NCBI RefSeq assembly: GCF_910596095.1
Contig: NC_056539.1
Span: 9,560,501-9,624,500, forward strand
Reading direction: 5' to 3'
Length of the DNA stretch: 64,000 bases
From: Thunnus maccoyii
Taxonomy: Eukaryota > Chordata > Actinopteri > Scombriformes > Scombridae
The notes under the pieces are model-generated. The model was not told the origin of the DNA. It saw only the letters and a list, made by a program, of their open reading frames with translations, and ran no database searches. The position numbers and the translations under genes are program-made. The stretch's first letter is position 1. Each line of letters opens with the position of its first letter. Shown here in pieces: positions 21,801 through 30,793 of this stretch.

Positions 21801-24800
21801 TGAACCAGGTTTTGCTCACCATTATCATTCCTCCTGCTCATCAATCAATCAATCAAGTTGGTCACATATAATCATATATATATCACAGTGAAATGTAATC
21901 CTGTCAGTTCCCTCAATTTGTGCATTAAAAAGACTTTAAATAGAATAGAAATAGAAATAGCAATAAATAGAGAAGATGGCTTCTTCTTCAAGCCATCTTC
22001 TCATTTCTCACTTGATGTACTGTTTACTGCGGGGGCCAAAGGTCACTAGCTCTGGGCCCCAGAGGAGGAAGTCTTTACCACTACCTCATCGAGCTTCCTG
22101 GAGGAGACAGACCTTGGTGATGGGCCTATCTAATGTGCTCATCTTCATCTTGACCTTGACCTGCATAGTCTGTTCTTGTCTGGGGACTGCCTAAACAACC
22201 TTCCCCATGACCCAGGAGTTGCAGGGTGAGGGGGGGGCAGTCTTAGGCAGTGACCTAATTTAGGATCCTTGTGGCCTGAGGGTAGGCTCTCAGTGCTGCC
22301 TGGTAGCTTCTTCCTGACCGCAGCAGGGAGAAAAGGCTTTTATCCAGGTGGTCGGGACCCTTAACGATTCTCCTAGCCTTATTCTCACAGCGCCTGGTGT
22401 AAATATCCTTTAGGCAGAGTAGAGCACCACCTACTGTATGTTCAGCCAAACAAACCACTCTTTGCAGGGCCTTACAATCCTGTTTGGTGCTGTTTCCTTA
22501 CCAGACAATGATGTTCCCCGTCAATTTCCTCAATATTTGACAGGAAACCTGGAATTTCCTCAAGCATATACTGACCATTATAAGATAGCTTTCAAATGCA
22601 CTTGTGAGTAATTTCAGTGATGTGGGATAAAATCTACAGTCCTCATTTTTAAGCAAAAATGTACTTAAATGTTTATCTGAAGATAATATGAGTCAAATAA
22701 GTGGATATCTTCCACAGTTACAGTAACATTCTTCTTTCAAGTTAAAATTTGTGTTTTTGTGTTTGTCTGGACAGTATTTTCCTGTTCAGCTGCAATCATA
22801 ACAAAAAGAGGGAATTTGGCACTAAGAGACAGTAACTTTGAAACATATTGACTTGATTGATTTGACCAATTTGGACATCTGAAGCTTCATATTAGCTTCA
22901 AATAAACGTATAAATGCATGGAAGGAAAGCTGTGGATTCTGTCCCCATCATTTACATTGAAAGGAGGGATGATTATAGAAGAAAAACATGTTAATGTTCA
23001 TTTGTGCACCTGACTGTGAACCTGTCCTTTAATGCTAATTACTATGAGTTTATGAGGAGTGTATTGCAAGTTCTTTGACAACTGTCCCATTATCCCAGGC
23101 ATGCTCAGCCAGAGACATTGGTCTAGACAAAGTTTTGTGTACATAAGCAGGACCAAATGGATTATGGAGAAAGTCATGTTCTTATGCTGTAATATATGGC
23201 AGAAGAAAACAATAGTCTATAGATCGTTTGTCAGGAATATCACCAACAATGTTTACACTCATTCCATTTACGCCTGCACACGCTGCTCAGTTCAACTCTT
23301 CCACTGGAAGGAATGAATCCAGACAGGTTTGTATGCCAAGACATATACCCCACCCTCCCCCGCTGCTCATTTCACCTTCTATACCTCCCTTCTCTGTCAA
23401 AATAATATCACTCACTTTAAATTTCTTCTTCATCTCATTCTCCTTCTTTTCTCTCTCTTTCTGCTCTTTCTTTTCCCTTTCTTGCTTCTCCTTTAGCTCC
23501 TTCTTCTCCTTTTCCAGGCGCTGCTTCTCTTTCTTTTTCAGCTCTTTCTCATCCGGCCCCTCTGTGGTGGTTTTCTTGTCGCCTCTGCAGAAGAGAGAAT
23601 AAGTGATATCGTCTTGTTTGAAAGGGACTCCTCGCAGCATGTTTAAACAGCAGAGGAGATTAAGAGGAATACAAAGGCAGACCAAACTCTCTCATCACCA
23701 ACAGTGTCTAGGATAACCGCAATGAAAAGAGAACTGGGTCAAAAAAAATAGGGCCTTACTTGCCGAACCTGCCTGTCTTGCTTTTCTCTTCATTCTGTAA
23801 ACACCAACAAAGAGATAAGGTTTGATTATTTTTACACTAAATCTCAGACAGGTAAGCAACACATCACAACAACAAAAAAACAGTTACTTACTGTTTCCTG
23901 TGATGCCTCAGCATATGGATCTGTAGTAAACACACAGTTAGAAGGGAGCAAAATTGTTTTAGTCAACTTTAGTCAACTCAATGGGAAACATTATAATATT
24001 CACTTTTGATACAATCCTCAAGTAAGGCAACGAAAGCCAGTCATGAGATCTGTGCAGTATGTATAATTTCTGTATATATAATCTCTCTCTCTATATATAT
24101 ACATATATACAGTATATGAATAGTGCTGGATTGCTACACATAGGGTAATACTGCCATTTATCATAAATTAATAGAATCATACCAAAGTCATGCCAGGATG
24201 CTAATACTGATTCAAATCTCCTATAAGGAGAAATATTAATATAATTATATTATATTATATATAATTATATAAAAAATCCAAACGGAGAATTGCACAGTTT
24301 AGTTTTCACACTAGTTCTTACTCTTTGGTGGTCCTTTGCGTTTCTTGCCCCCTTCACTCTTTCCTTTCTTTTTTGTAGCAGATGTGGTGATGTCCTCATA
24401 GACATTTTCCGTACTCTCATAGATGCCGTTGCCAACTTCTGCTTGGGGCCTAAGTGGGTTAGAGGGGTGAACAAACAGGAATCAAAACCAAGTTCTCAGA
24501 GATTAAAGAATTTGAAAGTGAATAAAGTAGAGTTGAATTTGTGTATCTTACTCTGCCATTATTTGAGAGTCCTGAGCGACAGGAAGGGAGGACTCTGGCA
24601 GACTGGATTGTGGATTATCTTGGTATTCATCTCCCAACACTGGCACTCCTTGGACCCCAGCACCCGCAGCAATTATCCCATTACTGTAAATATCTGAAAG
24701 GTTCTGTCCGTCTGGAGTATCTGGATTTGTATACTCCCCATTCCCCCACTCTGACACTGGCAGCTCTGGAGAATGTTCATCTGAAGCCACATCATCAAAC

Positions 24801-26153
24801 TCTGGGACATCGGTGGTGTCGGTCTCTGGGAAGTCAGCAGGAGCAGGGATCTCTGCAGCAGAGGTACAAAACAATATAAAACCGATATTAGGGAGGCTGT
24901 TAATGGATACAAGTCTGGTTTCACAAAGCTGTAAGTCTAACAGTGGTGACCAAACCATTGTCCTGCAGAGGAGGAGGAGGGATGAAGTCATTCAGGGTGA
25001 CAGAGGGAGGTCTGTCAGGTGTCTCTGGAGCAGGATCCACAGACTCAGGGTCTGGGATGATCCTCCTGGGTGGAGGAGGTGGAACCACCAACAGCTCTGG
25101 GACGACTTCAGAGCCCTCCTCAGTGGTGCCTTCCGACACTGGAGAGGCTTGCCCTGCAAGGAGTCAATCCCAATACATGAGTGTATCCTCAGTCTCTGTC
25201 TATGGCTAGTTTGACATTTTATACAACCACGTCTCGCATTAAAACCTCATCGGCATCTACATTGTAGCAAGAGTTGTGTTTGATACTGCAATGCAGTAAA
25301 AGCAATACAGTAAAAGCAGTGAAATGCTTAAAACTTCAGCTGAAACAGCCAAAAGGAAGTTTCCAAACACATAAAGAAAAGAAAGAGAAGACAAAAAGAG
25401 AGAACGCAAGTTGAGTGGAAGAATTTAATTTGTGAGGAAACCAAACCAGTTGAACACACTGTGAAAGTTGTTGTGATATAAGTCTGCAGAGCGGAGATAA
25501 TGCAATTATGAGAGAAAAATCAGAACAGCTTAACAAAGAAAGAGACAGCAGTCCTTACTTTAAATAGTCTGCTAAAGTCTCTTTGTTTCTGTTACTTCTG
25601 TTGATTTAAAGTATTTGTAAAACACTGTTCTAGAAAGGTGCAATATAATTAAATTTTACTACTTTTCTCTCTAACAATGCATTTTTACCTCACAATCATT
25701 ACCTTACAATCATCTCGTAGTGCACAGCAGGTATTTAAAAAGCAAGTACATAATCATTTGGCCTTTTAAAGAATAAATTGGAATTATTTGTCTTGTGACA
25801 TGAAAACATGATAACCTGGAGTTAGCATAGATATAAAAGTGTGTGACAACACACTTGATAAAATACTAAATGACATGAGGTTGTTTAAAATTGATACATG
25901 CACCAACATGCACAATTAATATACTGTGTAAATTCGTTCATTGTCAACACAACAGTAGGCTCAGTGCACATCCCATAAGCATTGTCATTTTATCCGACAT
26001 TAAAGTGTTTGTCACTGCAGCTCTGTCATAATGATGGACATGCTCCTGTCATTGCTCCTCCTTTCTGTCATTGCTGACATACTTCCACAGCTCTGCCCTA
26101 CCTGCTGCTCAGTTGTTTCTGGCACAAAGGAGGAATGTCAGGACTGTTCTCAA

Positions 26154-26189
<36 letters not shown>

Positions 26190-28581
26190 GGAGTGTGCAT
26201 GCATGCGTACGTGTGTTTGAATGTGTATCTTTAAAGCTGCTTCTCCCAACCAACACTTGAGGCAACCCTGTGGCATAAACCATACTATACATACCAGCTT
26301 GTATGGCTTACCCTAGTATATGGAGTTCTTTAGCTGTACAGTACGTACCTGATGTCCGGATGATGAGATATGCTCTCTTGTACTTCATGTTGAGGTGAAG
26401 CAAACAGTAAAAGAAAATCCAAATATACTGATAAAAAAGCAAGAAGCAGAGAGGAGCAGAGTCTGAGATTGAGATGGGATTAGACAAGACTTACTATGAT
26501 CAATGCCATTAACTTGCTCTGGTTTCGGTGGGGCGGCATTCCCAGCCCGATCTTCATAATCAATGGGTGGGAGCTCTGGGACAGAGCGGGTGGGGCTGTG
26601 AGGAGGAGGAAGCTCTTCGGGAGGTGGGGTGTGGGAGTAGGTAGTGATGGGGTTTGTCTGTGGGCTGAGAACAGATAAGACATTATAAGATGTTAGTGTT
26701 TTTCAGTAGCATGATACACAACTCCTGCTGTGATAAAGTTGCATGTCGTTTACCTGGTGGACTTCTTGCGAGCCTTCTCCAGAGCACTAAAGATCCTCTG
26801 GTCACACGGCAGGCTCTTTTTCCCTGGGCTCATGTCCTCCGCCCTCTCCAAGACTGAGAGTGCTGAGATTGGGCGCTCAGCTTTGGGAGATGGTGAGATG
26901 GATGGAGCATCTGTGACTTGGGGAGGAGGCTCCTCCACCACAGCTACGTTTACAGCCTCGTCAGAAGCCACATCTGCAATCTCAGGTTCAGGGGGTGATG
27001 GAGGTGGAGTGGAAGTGGAGGCCACTGGAGGAGGAGTAGAGCTGTCTGGGTGTGCAGCACTGGGTGGAGGGGTTGGGACTGTGCTGGGTGTATTGGCAAT
27101 GGTTTCATTTTGGCTGGCAGGTATGGCAACAGGCAGGGCAGGAGTTTCTATCTCAACTGAGGTTTCACTTTCTGAGGTTGGGATTTCAGGAGCTGGAATA
27201 TCTGGAATAAAGGCTGGAGGTGGGGTGAAGTCAGGAGGAGCAGGTATAATGGAGGGCGGGGTAATTTCAGCAGTGGAATCAGGTAAGGTGGGAATGTTTG
27301 GTAGAAGGGCCTTTGGTGCAGAGATTTCAGGCTCTGGTACTGAGTCAACAAAGTCAGAAGGTACAGGAATAAGTGGAGCTGGTCCAGGAACATCAGAGCT
27401 GGGCGTGTCTAGGATGGGATCAGCTGGGACCTCCACTGAATATCTTTTTGTTGACTTCCTGAAACCCAGGAAGCCCTTCTTCTTTGGTGGTGTTGCTTTA
27501 GGAGGAGGCGTGGCTGACACCAGCTCTGCAGCGCTCTCCTTGGGAGCTACCAATGAGAACTTCTTGTCTTTACTGCTCTCTTTCTTCTGCTTCTGATCCG
27601 ATGAATCAACGTCAACCTTCTCTTTGCTTCCTTTTGTCGTCTTGTCTTTACCATCTTTCAGCTTCCCTTCACCCTTGTCTTTTCCCTTTGTGCTAGTCAG
27701 GTGAGGCTTCTTGCTCTCTTTCTTCTCATCCTTGAAGACAACTCTGGGGGCAATCGCTGACTTTCCCTCCAAGGTCCGGTTGATGGAGGTGAGCAGGGAG
27801 GGGCGTGCTCCTGCAGGGAGGTAATGTGGGGGGCTCTGGGGAGGAGGGACCACTTTTGGTTTCTCTGGGAGAGCAGGTTTGATCTTGGGTTGCTTCAGGA
27901 GGAGTTCTTCATCCTGGAACTTGGCCCTCAGGGCCTTGAAGTCCATTGTGTCCTCCTGGTGAAAGGATCACACAATGCAATAGCCTCAGGTACAATACTA
28001 GTATCAGACAAATACATTCATTCTGTGTGCAACTGTTTAGGGGATTACAAAAGTTGTGTGTCACTTCACGGTGGTGCCATGCTTATGAAAGTTTCTCCAG
28101 CTAAGATGAAGGAAGAAATCATGATTTTTCTTCAGCTGATTAACAGCCATTAGTGCTACAACATGGTGACGTTTTGTTTTTATGTCATTTGCATATGGAT
28201 GAGTCTGTCTGTCTAGCTGATGACTAGTTGAACAAAGTAGACAGACCTGATTTGTAGTGATGAGCCTAAATCAGGAGGGTTTCAACACATACACATAATA
28301 CTGCACTTACATAGGAGGCTCATATTTGTATAATGAATTGTAGCTTCGGTTTTATTAGTCTGTTCACTGTTTGACCATAAACTCAGCCTCAGCCTACTAA
28401 AGAATCATATGAAGTGACGTTTGAACTTTTAAAGAATTATTTCTTTAAAATGACAGGAACACCACAATACGTAAATATATTTAAATTAAAAAGTTTACAA
28501 TACGTCAATATTAACGTTATACTATAATAAATCATCGCTATGGACTTTCAAGGATTTCGAAATACAACATACCTGATCCAT
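18396..28581 (-). CDS. fyb2: fyb2-like immune adaptor (FYB/ADAP family; gene span, 19 coding exons)
   Basis: This is a cytosolic adaptor of the FYB1/FYB2/PRAM1 family; mammalian FYB2 links T-cell receptor signalling to integrin activation. Nineteen exons with GT-AG borders and consistent phases join to 2967 nt (988 residues plus stop). In order: the N-terminal DFKALRAKFQ motif (human FYB2 has NFKELRAKFQ); a long Pro/Ser/Lys-rich region; tyrosine motifs DYEDR, VYEDI and IYSN; a charged helix at 691-747 ending NEMKKKFK, as in FYB1; one hSH3 domain at about 748-825 (CPKGKWLARDSSNNYGYI); then a tail with HEALQKLATFF, as in human FYB2. It ends PPPDVYAD. No second, C-terminal hSH3 is present. Synteny next to PRKAA2 supports FYB2 over FYB1. 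Confidence 0.9.
18847..18899. repeat. (GT)n microsatellite
   Basis: About 53 bp, slightly interrupted, beside the donor of fyb2 exon 18 on the gene strand. Confidence 0.95.
18909..18942 (-). CDS. fyb2: fyb2 coding exon 18 (34 bp)
   Basis: SLVLTKEEAVH. Acceptor atttcag, donor gtaagt. Confidence 0.75.
19230..19249 (-). CDS. fyb2: fyb2 coding exon 17 (20-bp microexon)
   Basis: SSTEPET between ttcttacag and gtaagt. The phase fits both neighbours and keeps the frame open to the stop. Confidence 0.7.
19379..19450 (-). CDS. fyb2: fyb2 coding exon 16
   Basis: ARHEALQKLATFFHSPKPVE, matching human FYB2 KEALKRLQQFFKKEK. This supports the FYB2 assignment. Confidence 0.87.
19542..19611 (-). CDS. fyb2: fyb2 coding exon 15
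   Basis: GNKDLSINHQHSHSDIIADG and SHV. Acceptor ttctaag, donor gtgagt. Confidence 0.82.
19612..20532 (-). other. fyb2: fyb2 intron 14
   Basis: About 920 bp with no accepted exon. An exon-like ORF ending LYCEDIDSEAVEEFHRL (20154-20384) follows a possible acceptor, but its phase does not fit the flanking exons. Confidence 0.5.
20533..20567 (-). CDS. fyb2: fyb2 coding exon 14 (35 bp)
   Basis: GHTRTLSVPDM. Acceptor ctctgcag, donor gtaaga. Confidence 0.82.
20701..20785 (-). CDS. fyb2: fyb2 coding exon 13
   Basis: FEYDSEEWTCDDDDPLSSPT then ETADALTP: acidic, one tyrosine (EYDSE). Confidence 0.85.
20869..20903 (-). CDS. fyb2: fyb2 coding exon 12 (35 bp)
   Basis: Encodes TSNHYPISTES. Phases 2 and 1, acceptor ttctcag, donor gtaagt. 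Confidence 0.82.
20992..21121 (-). CDS. fyb2: fyb2 coding exon 11 (hSH3 domain, end)
   Basis: YGYIAVDHVELDIREMLELG completes the hSH3 (FYB1: YGYIKTTAVEIDYDSLK), then KKAAVTRKSSGNVFEPEVTS. Confidence 0.93.
21389..21548 (-). CDS. fyb2: fyb2 coding exon 10 (hSH3 domain, first part)
   Basis: ITGQEDAIYQAKVTVTTKGR, DIISIIRTTN and CPKGKWLARDSSNN: beta strands of a helically extended SH3 domain. Aligns with FYB1 (ITDNPEGKWLGRTARGSYGY). Donor gttagt splits the Tyr codon. Confidence 0.93.
21549..23415 (-). other. fyb2: fyb2 intron 9
   Basis: Largest fyb2 intron. It holds a short (ATCA)n run at about 21838-21855 and a decayed LINE 3' fragment at about 22255-22490. I see nothing else coding. Confidence 0.6.
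22255..22490 (-). mobile_element. Decayed LINE fragment (C-terminal end of the reverse-transcriptase ORF)
   Basis: The minus strand reads ALQRVVCLAEHTVGGALLCL, then DIYTRRCENKARRIVKGPDH, SLFSLLRSGRSY and PQATRILN. This is the familiar tail of fish non-LTR polymerases (DIYTRRC..KA..I, HLFSLLPSGRRYRS and PQAIRLLN in intact ones). It is truncated at both ends and embedded antisense to prkaa2 but in the fyb2 sense. Confidence 0.7.
23416..23584 (-). CDS. fyb2: fyb2 coding exon 9 (charged helix)
   Basis: Residues 691-747, nearly all Lys/Glu: KELKKKEKQRLEKEKKELKE and so on, ending NEMKKKFK. This is the FYB family's charged helix that runs into the first hSH3 domain. Donor gtgagt. Confidence 0.94.
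23760..23794 (-). CDS. fyb2: fyb2 coding exon 8 (35 bp)
   Basis: Encodes NEEKSKTGRFG and part of a Lys codon. Acceptor tttacag, donor gtaagg. Confidence 0.85.
23892..23920 (-). CDS. fyb2: fyb2 coding exon 7 (29 bp)
   Basis: Small exon encoding NPYAEASQET between tacag and gtaagt. Confidence 0.85.
24322..24449 (-). CDS. fyb2: fyb2 coding exon 6
   Basis: Residues 627-669: GNGIYESTENVYEDITT, two Tyr motifs of the FYB type, then a Lys-rich patch KKKGKSEGGKKRKGPPK. Confidence 0.92.
24552..24852 (-). CDS. fyb2: fyb2 coding exon 5
   Basis: Residues 527-626: EIPAPADFPETDTTDVPEFD, acidic, with tyrosines in GEYTNPD, DIYSNG and DEYQDN. Acceptor ctgctgcag, donor gtaaga. Confidence 0.9.
24956..25153 (-). 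CDS. fyb2: fyb2 coding exon 4
   Basis: Residues 461-526: QASPVSEGTTEEGSEVV, PPPPPRRIIPDPES and SVTLNDFIPPPPLQDN. Acidic and proline-rich. The donor ATG|gtttgg is weak, but its phase fits exon 5. Confidence 0.87.
25154..26494 (-). other. fyb2: fyb2 intron 3
   Basis: About 1.3 kb. Contains (GT)n at 26155-26190. Two exon-like stretches (26349-26382 and about 26112-26145) have splice-like borders but break the reading frame, so I left them out. They could be alternative cassettes. Confidence 0.5.
26495..26664 (-). CDS. fyb2: fyb2 coding exon 3
   Basis: Residues 404-460: SPQTNPITTYSHTPPPEELP then PELPPIDYEDRAGN, with a candidate phosphotyrosine motif DYED. Acceptor ctgttctcag, donor gtaagt. Its phase joins directly to the exon at 24956-25153. 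Confidence 0.88.
26754..27955 (-). CDS. fyb2: fyb2 coding exon 2 (large Pro-rich exon)
   Basis: 1202 nt, residues 4-403. Begins EDTMDFKALRAKFQDEELLL, then a Lys-rich segment (KGKDKGEGKLKDGKDKTTKG) and a long Pro/Ser/Thr/Glu-rich stretch with many PPP runs. Ends RKKST. The 288-codon ORF on the opposite strand is its shadow. Confidence 0.93.
27956..28572 (-). other. fyb2: fyb2 intron 1
   Basis: 617 bp between the three-codon first exon and exon 2. I see no repeat or ORF worth noting. Confidence 0.55.
28573..28581 (-). CDS. fyb2: fyb2 coding exon 1 (Met-Asp-Gln)
   Basis: Nine coding bases, ATGGATCAG, then donor gtatgt. Joining to exon 2 gives MDQEDTMDFKALRAKFQ. An alternative start is the ATG within exon 2 (residue 7). 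Confidence 0.7.
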
Positions 28582-29374
28582 TGTGTTTTAGTATCCACCG
28601 AAACGACAAATGCCTCCTTATTCAAGTAAGTTTACTGCAGAGAGTTTTTTTTCCTCAGCCTCTCATTCTGTCTATGAAATTATACCATCAACAGTTTGTT
28701 TTATACTTTTATAAGAACTGTCTCAACTCGGTGCGTGTTTTTCATCCGCTGTGATCAAGAGAAGTGTGCGTCCCATGCGCGCAGGAGACGGTTTCAGTGA
28801 AGGAGTGAGTGTGAATGTGAATACTCACACTCATCTTTAAAACAGTCCGTCTCGTCAAACGGGTCTGTCCCTGTCTGAGCGCGAGCATTTAACGCCACAC
28901 ACCGAATCTCAGCAGCGTTTTTTTTTTAATGCTTCAGGAATGTCGCTCTGCTGGCGCTACGTGTGCGCGCAAATGTGACTCACTGTCACAAAGTCTTGTA
29001 GCTGGGATTGTTTTTCTTCAGTCTGTTAAATGTCGACTATGACTTTCCTCATTTATACAGCAAGTCTTTAATCTACAAATCACTGCATATTCTTGTTGAG
29101 AAAGGATGCACTCATTAAGTAATTAATCATAAGCTATAGCTTTATTGTCTGTAGCTTAAACTGAATCTTAAAGGTAAACATAGAGGAAAAGGAAACAAAA
29201 GAGGTCGGTCGACATTCCAGGTTTGTTACACAAAATACAAAAGTATTTAAGCAGGCATTTATAATATGACATAAATCACACGTCCTGGTATACAGCCTTC
29301 ATAAGATCATTTTGTCTTAGTCTTATTGTCAGACTGAGCTTGTCCTGACAGGTGTGTCAGAGACGCTCAAAAGC

Positions 29375-29530
29375 TTAGGCCTCATATACAGAGCTGATGG
29401 CTCCTCGTTGTATGACTTCCAGGCTTGTGCTCAGTGGAGGTACTTGGTCAGGTTTGGCTGACATACTGTATGAGAGGACTGCAGCACTGTATGTTAGGCT
29501 GATTACTAAACATACAACTGCTGGTGTGGT
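29375..29530 (-). other. Orphan exon-like ORF, possible terminal exon with a membrane segment
   Basis: After a good acceptor (tttttctcaacag) there are 51 open codons and TAA. Visible are a hydrophobic stretch VVCLVISLTYSAAVLSYSM, then a polar tail KPDQVPPLSTSLEVIQRG ending SVYEA. It could equally be read from an ATG at 29561-29563. I recognise no family. No upstream partner exon is evident, so it may be chance. Confidence 0.25.
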
Positions 29531-29617
29531 CTGTTGAGAAAAATATTGGTCGACTAAAAACACTTAAACTGGACATTTAGATGAAACTTGAAAATAAACT
29601 CACTTTGAAACTCGTTC

Positions 29618-29960
29618 AAATGGTCAGTTCACCCAGATTAGACATGCTTAGTGATATCCAATGATATCATGCCAATTGTTTTCATTGTATCTGCTGAGCT
29701 TCTGAAACTGTTTCTGAGATTTCTGGCACCACAACAATGCAACTGAGGTGAACTGAATTTTATTTGTGGTGCTCACAGCATTGGAAAAAAAACATTTAGA
29801 TAATTCAACTGCAACATCTGTTTCCAAACACCTCACTGTTGATAGCTTTGAGGCATTTTTCGACTACTTTCCACCACAGAAACAGCCCCACATAAAACCG
29901 CTGACAGTGAGATTGGTGGATTATCCAGCAACCCGGACACTGTTTTCAGAAAGCTGTCAA
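29618..29960. repeat. Dispersed teleost repeat
   Basis: The run GGTCAGTTCACCCAGATTA, TTCTGAAACTGTTTCTGAGA, CACCACAACAATGCAACTGA and TTTGTGGTGCTCACAGCATT is the signature of a high-copy fish intergenic repeat that I recognise. Family name not known to me with certainty. Confidence 0.6.
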
Positions 29961-30310
29961 ATGTAATTTTTCAGTGCTTTGAGCAGAACAAACAAACAAA
30001 AAAAAATCACAAGCATTTCAGTGTGTCCTGAATAATATGGAATTAACAAAGTGCATCGAACATGTTCTGAATCCTCATGTTTTTCCATGGGGAGGAGGGT
30101 AGAAGCAAAGTAAGAGGAAGAAGGCTGCAGTCCATGTTTTGTAGCTGGTTGCTAATAAAGCTTATGACAGCTTGCATTAGAGGCTGCCAGTGTAGCAGAT
30201 TTGACAGGCCATTAAAGCTGTGTTAAATTACAACAAAATACTGTAGCTCTCCTTGCTTCACATTAACTACAGACACAATGGGGGTCACCTCTGCCAGGCA
30301 CACTCCATTA

Positions 30311-30341
<31 letters not shown>

Positions 30342-30676
30342 ATTCACACACAAACATCTAAATTACAACCAAGAAGCATAAATAGACATATTAGTCATTT
30401 GGGATGTGTTTATTTTTAACAGTAATACATGGTGGAATACGTAAATTAAGAGAGAACAAAAAAATCATCTAAAAACCCACTGTAGAATGTCATATTCATA
30501 AAGATAAAAATAATGTGTCAATTTACATTAAGAAACTGTTAGCTGAGGTAAAGTTAAAATAGGTCTAGAAATGTTATGTACTCAAACAGCAACGTTTCCC
30601 TTTTTATTCAATTTCTTAGCTCATCTTCTAGTTGTCAAATTTTGAAGTTAATCAACATCGTAGTCCAAAAGAGTTC

Positions 30677-30793
30677 TCAAGTGACATGGGGACTCTGGCC
30701 ATAAAATAGGGAGTCATTGGCATCACAGTTGATGTAGTTGTAGCAGAGGATGCTGTGGTCCACACAGACGCTCGGACAGCAGCAGTTTGGCAC
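30677..30793 (-). other. Orphan exon-like ORF, Cys-rich, LDL-receptor class A-like spacing
   Basis: After a pyrimidine-rich acceptor (tctgtctgttggtcag) it encodes 38 residues and TGA: VPNCCCPSVCVDHSILC, then YNYINCDANDS. The spacing C-x6-C-x5-C with trailing acidic/Asn residues recalls an LDLa module. CxCx3C-VDH-x3-C is reminiscent of the last module of human LDLRAD1 (CDCIPRHLCRDHVQHC), a gene also on human 1p32. No upstream exon could be tied to it, so it could be a gene relic or chance. Confidence 0.3.

Noticed and set aside
26112..26145. Segment reading SPDIPPLCQKQLSS on the minus strand in fyb2 intron 3
   Set aside because: Borders resemble splice sites, but both junction phases conflict with exons 3 and 4. 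Direct joining of exons 3 and 4 keeps the frame.
26730..27596. 288-codon plus-strand ORF
   Set aside because: Antisense shadow of the large fyb2 exon 2. Its Gly/Ser-rich translation is the mirror of Pro/Ser codons.
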